NCBI GenBank assembly: GCA_904394685.1
Contig: CAJFNK010000067.1
Location: forward strand, 1 to 43,735
Length of the DNA: 43,735 nt
From: Candidatus Heritagella gallinarum
Lineage (GTDB): Bacteria; Bacillota; Clostridia; Oscillospirales; Acutalibacteraceae
Direction: 5' to 3'
The notes under the pieces were generated by a model. That model did no database searches. It had not been told where the DNA came from and saw only the letters and a list, made by a program, of their open reading frames with translations. The translations under genes were made by a program, and so were the position numbers. Positions within the stretch are counted from its first letter, which is position 1; every line of letters starts with the position of its first letter. Below are positions 24,959 through 32,368 of this stretch, one piece after another.

Positions 24959-25258
24959 ATGGCAAGCTATCGGATCTATGCCAATATGAACCGAATGAAA
25001 ACCACAGCCAGAGAAATCCGGGTAAAAGCAGGAGAATATCGCAGGACTGGAAACCAGCTGATTAATACGGTGATTTCCAGTGATAAATGGAAGGGCCGTG
25101 ACGCAGAAGTGTATAAAAACCAGCTTTCGGGGTTTCGGGAAGATCTGGAGAATATGGCCAAGCTGATGGAATGTTTTGCAACTCTGCTCGATCAGGCATC
25201 CGATCAATACCGGCAAATTCAGGATGTGTTGGTTCAGCAGGCGAAATCGTTGTGCTAA
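24959..25258 (+). CDS. WXG100-like protein 3
   Basis: This 99-residue protein has the WXG turn as Trp44-Lys-Gly46, with a long first helix (MKTTAREIRVKAGEYRRTGNQLINTV) and a second helix (AEVYKNQLSGFREDLENMAKLMECFATLL). It is more basic in the first helix than proteins 1 and 2. Because it is separated from them by 120 bases and sits beside the effector, it may be the dedicated partner of the lipase-like protein's C-terminal domain (inference). I chose the ATG at 24959, eight bases after AAAGGGG; an ATG at 24953 is too close to that box. Confidence 0.85.
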   Translation: MASYRIYANMNRMKTTAREIRVKAGEYRRTGNQLINTVISSDKWKGRDAEVYKNQLSGFREDLENMAKLMECFATLLDQASDQYRQIQDVLVQQAKSLC

Positions 25259-25274
25259 TGAGGAGGAAGAATCG

Positions 25275-25466
25275 ATGGATGCACAGGGAACTGCGATTTT
25301 AAATCAGATTTTGAGCGATTTGCGCTATGTGGAAAATGAGATGCAGAATGCCGCTAATGAATTGAAAGGAATCAAAGGAATTGGCGCAGAGCTGTGTGCA
25401 TACCGCCTGGAAGTGCTTTCGGATAAATATGAAAAAGCCCGGCGTGAGTTGCAAAAAATCAGCTGA
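25275..25466 (+). CDS. 63-residue helical protein of the type VII island
   Basis: A short protein predicted to be almost entirely helical: ILNQILSDLRYVENEMQNAANELKGI, a turn GIGAEL, then RLEVLSDKYEKARRELQKI. It has no WXG motif but could form a small helical hairpin. AGGAGG eight bases before the ATG and close packing support it as a real gene. In known LXG and TslA loci, small helical partner proteins bind the targeting domain of the toxin, and this is a candidate of that kind. No family is recognised. Confidence 0.75.
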   Translation: MDAQGTAILNQILSDLRYVENEMQNAANELKGIKGIGAELCAYRLEVLSDKYEKARRELQKIS

Positions 25467-25482
25467 TAAAAGGCGGTCGAAT

Positions 25483-26142
25483 ATGAAAAAGATTTTGCGT
25501 ATTTTGTTGCCATTCATGATTTTGATGGGAGTGACAGGGTGTATGACAAAGAGTGTTCCGGCAAACGAGCAGATGGTTCAGTATATGGAATCCAAGTATG
25601 GAGAATCTTTTACTTTTCTCGAATATACAGGCGGAAAGTTCGGGGATTCCACTTTTAATGGTTTTGTTTCCTCTGAAACATTCCCGGATGCTAAGATTTT
25701 TGTAACGGGGGATTCCAAAAAACCCGGCGTTTTTTCTGATAACTATGTGGCATTTCTTCAAAATGAGGCAGCCTGCAAAATCCTGCAAGACCTGGCAGGA
25801 GAAGTGGATAGCCGCTGGAAAGTTTTCTGCACTCCCGAAACAGTTGGACTTCCCATGGATCGGGAAACAAGCGCTCTGGAGTACCTGCAAAACGGCGCCG
25901 CACTGGTAACGCTGTTTCTTCCCTCTGGCGAAAGTCAGGAGCAGTGTGATGCCCAAATGGAGCAATTCCGTCAAAAGCTGTGGGAGAAGTCGATTCGAGC
26001 GGATATGACGGTATTTCTTCGCTCAGACGATGCTCTTACCGGTATCAATCGTGATAATTACCGTTCAGAAAGTACCGGCAGTTATGATGGCCGCTTTGCG
26101 ATGGATCAGAGCGGAGAATTTGTAACCGCCAGATGGAGGTGA
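25483..26142 (+). CDS. Lipoprotein of the type VII island, candidate immunity protein
   Basis: This 219-residue protein has a canonical lipoprotein signal: MKKILR, a hydrophobic core, and the lipobox VTG-Cys20. The mature part (MVQYMESKYGESFTFLEYTGGKFGD, later ENEAACKILQDLAGEVDSRWKV) looks like a compact mixed fold of unknown family. It would be held on the outer face of the membrane. It lies five bases before the lipase-like gene. Staphylococcal TslA, a lipase toxin with the same domain order, is neutralised by a lipoprotein (TilA), so a similar role is plausible here. The ATG at 25483 follows AAAGGCGG. The protein could also be a host-cell anchoring factor. Confidence 0.8.
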   Translation: MKKILRILLPFMILMGVTGCMTKSVPANEQMVQYMESKYGESFTFLEYTGGKFGDSTFNGFVSSETFPDAKIFVTGDSKKPGVFSDNYVAFLQNEAACKILQDLAGEVDSRWKVFCTPETVGLPMDRETSALEYLQNGAALVTLFLPSGESQEQCDAQMEQFRQKLWEKSIRADMTVFLRSDDALTGINRDNYRSESTGSYDGRFAMDQSGEFVTARWR

Positions 26143-26147
26143 AGAAA

Positions 26148-27776
26148 ATGCCCAACGTGATGGACAGCGGTACCCGGTCGCAGGCTGAAATCTGTGCTCT
26201 GCTGAATGAGTTCCTATATATGGGATATGTAGATGCCAGTGACGGCGATACTGTGCGGGAAATCCTCGAAAAGATCAAACGTAACCCTGATTTATATGAA
26301 AAACAGTTCCAATCAGATGAGTTTGATATTCTGGAAGCCAATCTGGATACCATTGGAGACTATCAAATTGATTGCCAGAGCTGGAACAATAGTCAGTTTG
26401 ACGGCACCTATGCCTGTACCTTTAAAGATCCGGATAGCGGAAAGATCTATGTGACCTATCGTGGCACGGGTGATGGAGAATGGCCGGATAATGGACTGGG
26501 AATGACGCAGGTTTCGACGACCCAGCAGGAAAAGGCGGCAGAATATTTTGACTATGTGGCAGAGCACATCGGCCTGAATGAATCAGATCATGTTATTATT
26601 ACCGGCCACTCTAAAGGTGGTAACAAAGCCCAGTATGTGACCATCAATTCCCGCTATCGGGATTATATTGACGAGTGCTTCTCTTTGGATGGACAGGGAT
26701 TCTCTCCTGAGGCTATCGCCTATTTTAAGGAGAAATATGGGGAGGATTATGAGGAAGCCATCCGGAAGATGGTTTCAGTTTGCGGAGAGGATGACTTCGT
26801 CAATCCTCTAGGTGTAAAGGTGATTCCGGATGACAGAACCTATTATATCGATACGCCCCGTGAAGACACTGATTTTGTTGCCTGCCATGATTTAAAATAT
26901 TTCTTTTCTTATTTTGATGAGGATGGAGAAGTCCGTTTTGGCAAAGAAATGAACCCGGAAACCGACCGTGGGCTGGTGTCTATCAACGCCATGAATATCT
27001 CCAATGACCTGATGAAACTCCCGCCGGAGGAGCGCAATGAGGTTTCCCTGTTTATCATGCACATGATGGAGCGCAATGAAGGAAATCCCATTGGACTCAA
27101 CGGAGAAACCCTGACGGTTGAACATGTGATTGGATTCATAAAAGAGGGAGTACCGGAAATCCTGTACACACTCCTTTTTACAAAGGATGGACAGGAGTTT
27201 TTGAAGAAATATGGCCCTGAATTTTTGGAAAAAGCTTATCAGGAAATGGGGCCGATTAAATTTGTTGCATATGGCACCGTGATCATTCACTACCTGCCGG
27301 TGATTGCCAGTATTGCGGTTGGAGCTTACCTGCTGGCACATCTTACAGATGCCATGATGAATCTCATCAAGAAGATAGAGGAGATCAGCAAGAGTCTGAA
27401 AATGTATTTTGAAAAAATCTGCGAAGACGCCAGGCTCCTGTATGAAAGCTGGCTGGTGGGGCGCAAAGTTGTCAATCCGGCTGCCAATTATGATCCCGGA
27501 AATACCATCAGCGTGAATCCGGATAAGCTCCGCCGGATTGCGGAACAGCTTTCCCGTGTTCACAGAAAAATTCAACAGCTGGACGGCGATCTGGACCGGC
27601 TTCGTCAGAATCAGGAGTGGTATGAAATATTTGATAAAATCCGTACCGGTGTTATCGACTTTTTATATGTGGGATATGACAGCAATCTGGCCAGTTGCAT
27701 CAATTATCTGAATCAGGCTGCGACAATTCTTGAAACGACCGAAAGCCGGATCAAAGGAATCGCCAGCCAGATGTAA
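26148..27776 (+). CDS. Lipase-like type VII effector with reversed domain order
   Basis: This 542-residue protein has an N-terminal alpha/beta hydrolase domain of the lipase-like DUF2974/Mbeg1 type. The nucleophile elbow is GHSKGG (153-158) with Ser155. Asp215 or Asp216 in CGEDDF and His247 in ACHDLKYFF are the likely triad partners. The oxyanion region is near YRGTGDG (104-110). A hydrophobic segment at about 372-398 could enter a membrane. The last 90 residues (453-542) form a helix-turn-helix unit starting VNPDKLRRIAEQL, resembling WXG100 protein 1, with Trp491 at the turn. This order (enzyme first, targeting domain last) is that of the S. aureus lipase toxin TslA. I infer a secreted phospholipase-type toxin. 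The ATG at 26148 follows GGAGGTGA; the ATG at 26133 lies inside the previous gene. Confidence 0.82.
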   Translation: MPNVMDSGTRSQAEICALLNEFLYMGYVDASDGDTVREILEKIKRNPDLYEKQFQSDEFDILEANLDTIGDYQIDCQSWNNSQFDGTYACTFKDPDSGKIYVTYRGTGDGEWPDNGLGMTQVSTTQQEKAAEYFDYVAEHIGLNESDHVIITGHSKGGNKAQYVTINSRYRDYIDECFSLDGQGFSPEAIAYFKEKYGEDYEEAIRKMVSVCGEDDFVNPLGVKVIPDDRTYYIDTPREDTDFVACHDLKYFFSYFDEDGEVRFGKEMNPETDRGLVSINAMNISNDLMKLPPEERNEVSLFIMHMMERNEGNPIGLNGETLTVEHVIGFIKEGVPEILYTLLFTKDGQEFLKKYGPEFLEKAYQEMGPIKFVAYGTVIIHYLPVIASIAVGAYLLAHLTDAMMNLIKKIEEISKSLKMYFEKICEDARLLYESWLVGRKVVNPAANYDPGNTISVNPDKLRRIAEQLSRVHRKIQQLDGDLDRLRQNQEWYEIFDKIRTGVIDFLYVGYDSNLASCINYLNQAATILETTESRIKGIASQM

Positions 27777-27781
27777 ATCAG

Positions 27782-27818
27782 AACCGCCTGCAAAAGGAAA
27801 TCTCTTTTGCAGGCGGTT
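27782..27818 (+). terminator. terminator of the type VII island
   Basis: AACCGCCTGCAAAAG (27782-27796) pairs with CTTTTGCAGGCGGTT (27804-27818), a 15-base perfect stem. The T-run after it is short. Confidence 0.82.
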
Positions 27819-27867
27819 TGAATCTTTATTCATTATTCTCCATTACCTTCTTTTTCAAGGGTAAATA

Positions 27868-27876
27868 TGGTATACT
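27868..27876 (+). promoter_or_regulatory. extended -10 promoter of the aldose epimerase gene
   Basis: TGGTATACT (27868-27876) is an extended -10 element. No strong -35 is seen at the right distance. Confidence 0.5.
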
Positions 27877-27917
27877 GAAAGAAATTGACAGGGAAACCTG
27901 TGAAGGGAGAGCTGAAA

Positions 27918-28796
27918 ATGATTGTCGAGATTCACAACGCATATGGAAGCGCAGCGGTTAGCACCAGCGGCGCTGAACTGATGTCTTTCCGAGGCCGTGA
28001 TGGTGTGGAATATCTCTGGCAGGGAGATAAAACCTATTGGGGCGGACGGGCTCCGGTGCTGTTCCCAATTGTGGGGGCTCTGCGTGATGGACACACCCGC
28101 ATCGACGGGCAGTTTTATGAAATGGGACGCCATGGATTTGCCAGAAAGATGGAATTTGCTGTAACAGAGCAAAAAGAGGATTCGGTGACCATGACGTTGA
28201 CATCTTCGGAGGAAACCAAAAAGTTTTATCCGTTTGATTTTGCCCTACATATGACCTACCGTTTTGAGGGAGAAAAGCTGGTCAACGAGTTCTGCGTGGA
28301 GAACATCGGTGACAGAACCCTGCCCTTTGCTGTGGGCGGACATCCTGCCTTTAATTGCCCGGTGACTCCGGAGGATACCTTTGAGGACTATGTGGTGGAA
28401 TTTGAAAAGCCCGAAACCGCTAACTGCCCCCTCATCGATATGTCCAACGGATTGATCGATTTCCACACCCGAACCACGGTGATGGAATATGAAACGGAAA
28501 TCCCCATGCGCCACAACCTGTTCTATAAAGATGCACTGGTGTTCGATACTCCCCGTTCCCGTGTAGTTCGTCTGGTGAGCCGGAAAACCGGCAGAGGCGT
28601 GGAGATGGATTTCAGCGATTTCTGCTATCTGGGAATCTGGTCGGCTGTGAACGACGGCCCCTATGTGGCGCTGGAACCCTGGGCTGGCTGCGCTACCGGC
28701 AAGGACGAGGATGACGAGTTCCTGCACAAGCGTGCCCTTACCCATCTGAAACCCGGCAAAAAAGCGGTGTTTGCGTTCAGCGTGAAGGCTCTGTAA
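27918..28796 (+). CDS. Aldose 1-epimerase (mutarotase) family protein
   Basis: This 292-residue protein belongs to the LacX/YihR-like branch of the galactose mutarotase superfamily. It interconverts alpha and beta forms of a hexose or sugar phosphate. Characteristic stretches are ELMSFRGRDGVEYLWQGD near 23, GRAPVLFPIVGAL near 48, the catalytic-region His in YEMGRHGFAR near 72-81, GGHPAFNCP near 147-155 and the late VALEPWAG near 252. The start at 27918 follows AGGGAGA. It is a single gene between two terminators. Confidence 0.88.
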   Translation: MIVEIHNAYGSAAVSTSGAELMSFRGRDGVEYLWQGDKTYWGGRAPVLFPIVGALRDGHTRIDGQFYEMGRHGFARKMEFAVTEQKEDSVTMTLTSSEETKKFYPFDFALHMTYRFEGEKLVNEFCVENIGDRTLPFAVGGHPAFNCPVTPEDTFEDYVVEFEKPETANCPLIDMSNGLIDFHTRTTVMEYETEIPMRHNLFYKDALVFDTPRSRVVRLVSRKTGRGVEMDFSDFCYLGIWSAVNDGPYVALEPWAGCATGKDEDDEFLHKRALTHLKPGKKAVFAFSVKAL

Positions 28797-28807
28797 AATT
28801 CAAATTT

Positions 28808-28850
28808 AAAAACCCGTCGCTCTGTGGTTGATACAGGGCGGCGGGTTTTT
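28808..28850. terminator. bidirectional terminator
   Basis: AAAACCCG-x-CGC-x-CTGT pairs with ACAG-x-GCG-x-CGGGTTTT, with A- and T-runs on each side. It separates the convergent epimerase and Eis-like genes. Confidence 0.82.
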
Positions 28851-28869
28851 GCATGATATCGGCTTTGTG

Positions 28870-30141
28870 TCAAAACAGCTCCATAACATGGCAGGGCTTG
28901 CGGTAAAATACCTGTTCCAGCGGAGCGGCAGGATTATGAATTGTTACTTCGGGCATGTAGGAAATATCATCGGAATCCCGCATGCCGCAGAGCAGAGAAG
29001 TCAGGTCACCGATGGAGAGAGTGATATCCGCAGGGCTATCTGTTTTTTCCACTTGATTGGGCGCTTCGGTGGAAAAATGCAGCCGCCAAACTGCGTGGTT
29101 TTGGGGAAGAACGGAATCTTCTACCTGAATACACAGGCTTCCATCGCCTCGGCATTTGCACATTTCCAGCGCTTTTTGTACATTGACAATCCGTGCCATC
29201 CCGTTGAGCTGTACTGTACATTGGGTTTTGTTTTCTTCTGCAATCAGGCGCTCCAGATGAATGTTTTCGGGAACGGTAAAGGTGATGCTGTCATAATCCG
29301 CTGAAAAGGTATTGCGGATAAAATGGAGCATGGCGTGACATGCCTGTGCATCCAACGCCAAAAAGCCATTTTTCAGCCAGAAGGTGGTGTTGCAGTCCAT
29401 CTGGCGTTTTTCTGCTTTTTTGGCGATAAAGAATCCTCTGGGTTCTCCCTGGTCATTGCGCCATACATACACATAGCGCTGCTCCTGCAACAGCTTTTCC
29501 ACAGTCAGTTCCGGGTCATACTGCTTGCGGACTACCGCCAGATTATAAGGCTGATAGAATTGGTTATAAATTTCAGTGAGAGGGGACAGGTCATCTCCGG
29601 GAAAAAGCTGCTCAACGCTTCCAGCGATTTTCTGGGGCTTTAACGCTTCCATCTGGATGGTCCAGGTGCAGGTTCTGGGGCCGCTTTCAAACCCAAACTG
29701 GCGATAATATGCCCGGCTGAAAGGATACAGGAACGAAAACGTATATCCGCAATCGTACATATCTTCCAGCGCAGCTGTCATGCAGCTGCGAATGACACCG
29801 CCACGGCGGAAGGAGGGAAGGGTGGAAACCCCGCCGATACCGCCCATCAAAATTTGCTGGCCATCAAAGTTGGCGGTATAGGTATAAATATTCATACACC
29901 CGTATATCTGGGATTCATCATCCGATAATGCTGCCCAACATTTTGTTTTACGAAAAGGGTCAGAGGGCAGATGCGGCGCTTCGGTGCTTTGCGGCCCGGA
30001 AAAAGCGGCCAGTTCTTCTGGCGTCATGGCTTCGCATTTTTCTTTTTGCTTTTGGAAATCCATGCTTCCCTCAAAAGCAACAGTTTGCACCAGCCAGGCA
30101 CGGTACATCTCATTTCCTTCTAACAGTCTGACTTTCATCAT
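28870..30141 (-). CDS. Eis-like GNAT acetyltransferase with sterol-carrier-like C-terminal domain
   Basis: This protein of 423 residues has the Eis family build: two GNAT-related domains followed by a sterol-carrier-type domain. Domain one includes MGGIGGVSTLPSFRRGGVIRSCMTAAL, the acetyl-CoA loop, near 95-120. FSFLYPFSRAYYRQFGFE follows, as usual in Eis. The tail includes the typical VNVQKALEMCK segment near 315 and LSIGDLTSLLCGM near 378. Eis enzymes acetylate amines, including aminoglycosides in mycobacteria; the substrate here is unknown. Start at the ATG ending at 30141, after AAGGGAG. An open frame continues upstream but has no ribosome site and overlaps the divergent promoter. Confidence 0.86.
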   Translation of the reverse strand: MMKVRLLEGNEMYRAWLVQTVAFEGSMDFQKQKEKCEAMTPEELAAFSGPQSTEAPHLPSDPFRKTKCWAALSDDESQIYGCMNIYTYTANFDGQQILMGGIGGVSTLPSFRRGGVIRSCMTAALEDMYDCGYTFSFLYPFSRAYYRQFGFESGPRTCTWTIQMEALKPQKIAGSVEQLFPGDDLSPLTEIYNQFYQPYNLAVVRKQYDPELTVEKLLQEQRYVYVWRNDQGEPRGFFIAKKAEKRQMDCNTTFWLKNGFLALDAQACHAMLHFIRNTFSADYDSITFTVPENIHLERLIAEENKTQCTVQLNGMARIVNVQKALEMCKCRGDGSLCIQVEDSVLPQNHAVWRLHFSTEAPNQVEKTDSPADITLSIGDLTSLLCGMRDSDDISYMPEVTIHNPAAPLEQVFYRKPCHVMELF

Positions 30142-30242
30142 ACAACACTCCCTTAGTGCATGGTATGGGAATTTTCCCAGTATCCACAGTATATCATAAC
30201 CCACGCTAGAAAGAAAAGAGGGATTAATTTTAAGTGATTCTC

Positions 30243-30271
30243 TTGATTTTTGTTTCAAAATATGGTATTGT
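30243..30271 (+). promoter_or_regulatory. promoter of the sodium:solute symporter gene
   Basis: TTGATT (30243-30248), 17 bases, TATTGT (30266-30271) with an extended -10 TGG. The predicted start falls inside the adjacent inverted repeat. Confidence 0.6.
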
Positions 30272-30309
30272 TTTATCAATTTAAACCACACATGATTTAA
30301 ATTGATAAA
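30272..30309. promoter_or_regulatory. perfect inverted repeat at the symporter transcription start
   Basis: TTTATCAATTTAAA (30272-30285) and TTTAAATTGATAAA (30296-30309) form a perfect 14-base inverted repeat with a 10-base spacer. It begins where the -10 box ends, so it could be a repressor site or a 5' RNA hairpin. No regulator is encoded next to it. Confidence 0.6.
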
Positions 30310-30328
30310 GTAGCGGAGGAAGGGTTTT

Positions 30329-31819
30329 ATGGACAAACAGACAACGATCTGGCTGGTTATCGCTGTATACGGCGTGTTTATGCTGGCGGTAGGCATCCTC
30401 AATTCCCGGAAAAGTTCCGGCATGGAGGAATTTACAGTGGGCGGGCGCAATGCCGGCGCATGGCTTTCGGCGCTCTCGTATGGAACGGCCTATTTTTCGG
30501 CGGTAATGTTCATTGGGTATTCCGGCGGTTCGGGATGGAGCTTTGGGCTTTGGAGCGTGCTGGTGGGAATTGGCAATGCGGTGATTGGTTCGCTGCTGGC
30601 ATGGCTGGTATTGGCAAAACGTACCCGTGAAGTTACCCGCCGGATGCAGATCAGCTCGATGCCGCAGCTTTTTGAAAAGCGGTTCCGCAGCAAAAAAATG
30701 AAGCTGTTTGCCTGTGTGGTGATTTTTGTATTCCTGATTCCCTATTCGGCTTCGGTCTATAAGGGGCTTACCAGTGTGTGTTCGGTATTGCTGGGAATCG
30801 ACGAACAGGTTTGCATGATTATGATTGCCTTGGCCTCTGCTGTGGTGTTAGTGTTGGGCGGCTATATGGCAACTCTGAAAGCTGATTTTGTACAGGGGTT
30901 TGTGATGATGTTTGGCGTATCGGCGTTGCTAGTGCTGGTGGTGATCGGCCCCAAAGTCGGCGGCCTGACAGAAGGAGTTCGGCGCATGTCGGAGTATATG
31001 CAGCAGAACGAGATGGCGCCGCTCAGCAGCTCTTCGGCTGTTTCTCTGATTGCCACCATCCTGATGACCAGCTTTGGCACCTGGGGGCTGCCGCAGATGA
31101 TTCACAAATATTATGGTATCCGGGATGACCGGGAAGTGCGGCGGGGAACGATTATTTCCACTTTTTTTGCCCTGCTGATTTCCGGCGGCGGATATTTTAT
31201 CGGCTCTTTTTCCCACCTGTTTTTTGGCAATACCATGCCCAATGGCGGCAAGGATTATATCGTCCCCCTGATGCTGGATGAAGCCGGGCTGCCCAATCTC
31301 CTGATCGGTGTGGTGCTGGTTCTGCTGATTTCCGCTTCTGTTTCTACCTTGTCCAGTATCACCCTCACCGCCTGCTCTACTGTGACGATGGACGTGGTAA
31401 AAAGCTCGTTGGCGCCCAACATGAAGGACCAGAGCCTGGCAGCGCTTACCAAAGGGTTGTGCCTGATTTTTGTGGTCATGTCCTATTTGATCGCCAACTA
31501 TCCCACCCCCATTCTGGAAATGATGAGCTATTCCTGGGGCATCATCTCCGGCTCGTTCCTGGCACCCTACCTGCTCTCCCTTTACTGGAAGGGAATCAAC
31601 CGTGCAGGCGCATGGGCGGGGATGCTGGGCGGTTTTCTGATTGCATTTGTCCCGGCGGCAGCGTCTGGGTTTACCACTCCCAACGGCCCGGTGTATGCCT
31701 GCCTTGCTATGGCGTTGAGCTTACTTCTGTGCTGGGCAGTCAGCCTGCTGGCAAGGCGCATGAGGTGGAGAAGCAGCCGTGGAAATCCCGCCTTTTATCG
31801 TGTTCCAAAAAAAGACTAG
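30329..31819 (+). CDS. Sodium:solute symporter family protein (SSS, PutP-like)
   Basis: This 496-residue protein has about 13 hydrophobic segments and the SSS pattern: a first helix followed by EEFTVGGRNAGAWLSALSYGTAYFSAVMFIGYSGG (about 33-68) and the central GGYMATLKADFVQG near 177. A later helix with LISASVSTLSSITLTACST near 337 holds sodium-site residues. It imports a solute with sodium; which one (proline, sugar, sialic acid or other) cannot be told. GGAGGAAGG precedes the ATG. Its TAG stop is made of the TA flank plus the first G of MITE copy C, so the original C terminus may have been different. Confidence 0.86.
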   Translation: MDKQTTIWLVIAVYGVFMLAVGILNSRKSSGMEEFTVGGRNAGAWLSALSYGTAYFSAVMFIGYSGGSGWSFGLWSVLVGIGNAVIGSLLAWLVLAKRTREVTRRMQISSMPQLFEKRFRSKKMKLFACVVIFVFLIPYSASVYKGLTSVCSVLLGIDEQVCMIMIALASAVVLVLGGYMATLKADFVQGFVMMFGVSALLVLVVIGPKVGGLTEGVRRMSEYMQQNEMAPLSSSSAVSLIATILMTSFGTWGLPQMIHKYYGIRDDREVRRGTIISTFFALLISGGGYFIGSFSHLFFGNTMPNGGKDYIVPLMLDEAGLPNLLIGVVLVLLISASVSTLSSITLTACSTVTMDVVKSSLAPNMKDQSLAALTKGLCLIFVVMSYLIANYPTPILEMMSYSWGIISGSFLAPYLLSLYWKGINRAGAWAGMLGGFLIAFVPAAASGFTTPNGPVYACLAMALSLLLCWAVSLLARRMRWRSSRGNPAFYRVPKKD

Positions 31820-31972
31820 GGGCTATCTGAAAAGCGAAATTATCGACTTTCCCTATGGACATCATTTTATGATGTCGTACATCGACAGCTACTGCGTTAA
31901 AAAACGTTTTTGCCTTGTATCTGCCTATTGCTTGCGGAAAATCCGTCAATTTCTTAGTTTTCAGAAACGCCC
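31819..31972 (+). repeat. MITE-like repeat, copy C (154 bp, variant interior)
   Basis: Ends match the other copies (GGGGCTATCTGAAAAGCG; TTTTCAGAAACGCCC) with TA on both sides (31817-31818 and 31973-31974). Inside, the GGAATCC/GGATTCC hairpin is missing and a different inverted repeat, GACATCATTTTATGATGTC (about 31858-31876), is present. The left end supplies the last base of the symporter stop codon. The ilvB promoter begins only 13 bases after the right TA. Confidence 0.87.
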
Positions 31973-31986
31973 TAGAAAATTTTTTC

Positions 31987-32015
31987 TTGACAAACCAAAA
32001 AGGGAAGCGTATCAT
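31987..32015 (+). promoter_or_regulatory. promoter of the ilvB T-box leader
   Basis: TTGACA (31987-31992), 17 bases, TATCAT (32010-32015): a near-consensus sigma-A promoter, placed directly after MITE copy C. Confidence 0.85.
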
Positions 32016-32021
32016 TATACA

Positions 32022-32292
32022 CATAGATTCAAATGTGTTGAAGGGGAAGGAACGCAGGAGCCCCGTTTCAGAGAGCCGCCGGTTGGTGTGAGGCGGTACG
32101 GAACCCGCAGGAAATCACCCCGGAGCAGGCGGCTGAATAAGAGTAAGCTGTCCCGGTGTGCCCACCGTTATTAGGGCAGGCATTGTTGGATGCCGGTGAG
32201 AGGCCGTGTTGCGGCAAGCAGAGTGGTACCACGGAGGATTTGATTTATCAGCCTTCGTCTCTGGTCATAACGACTGGAGACGAAGGCTTTTT
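32022..32292 (+). promoter_or_regulatory. T-box leader, predicted isoleucine-specific
   Basis: This leader RNA senses uncharged tRNA. The distal part of stem I is AGAGAG followed by CCGCC, loop GGTTGGTGTGA and GGCGG (32070-32096). The specifier loop is GAA-ATC-ACC, with the codon ATC at 32114-32116, so tRNA-Ile is read. The T-box core AGAGTGGTACCACGG is at 32220-32234. A terminator follows: GCCTTCGTCTC (32251-32261) pairs with GAGACGAAGGC (32277-32287), then T5. Uncharged tRNA-Ile would favour the antiterminator and expression of ilvB and probably the whole ilvBNA run. The specifier assignment was made by eye from its position relative to conserved bases. Confidence 0.92.
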
Positions 32293-32368
32293 GTTTGCCC
32301 CGTATACAGAGGGATTGCCGAAATGCCTAACTAAACCCAACCAGTAGAAAAATAAAGGAGTTTTGAGT

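Noticed and set aside
31779-32174. Plus-strand frame crossing MITE copy C and the T-box
   Set aside because: The region is better explained by the repeat, a promoter and a structured leader RNA.
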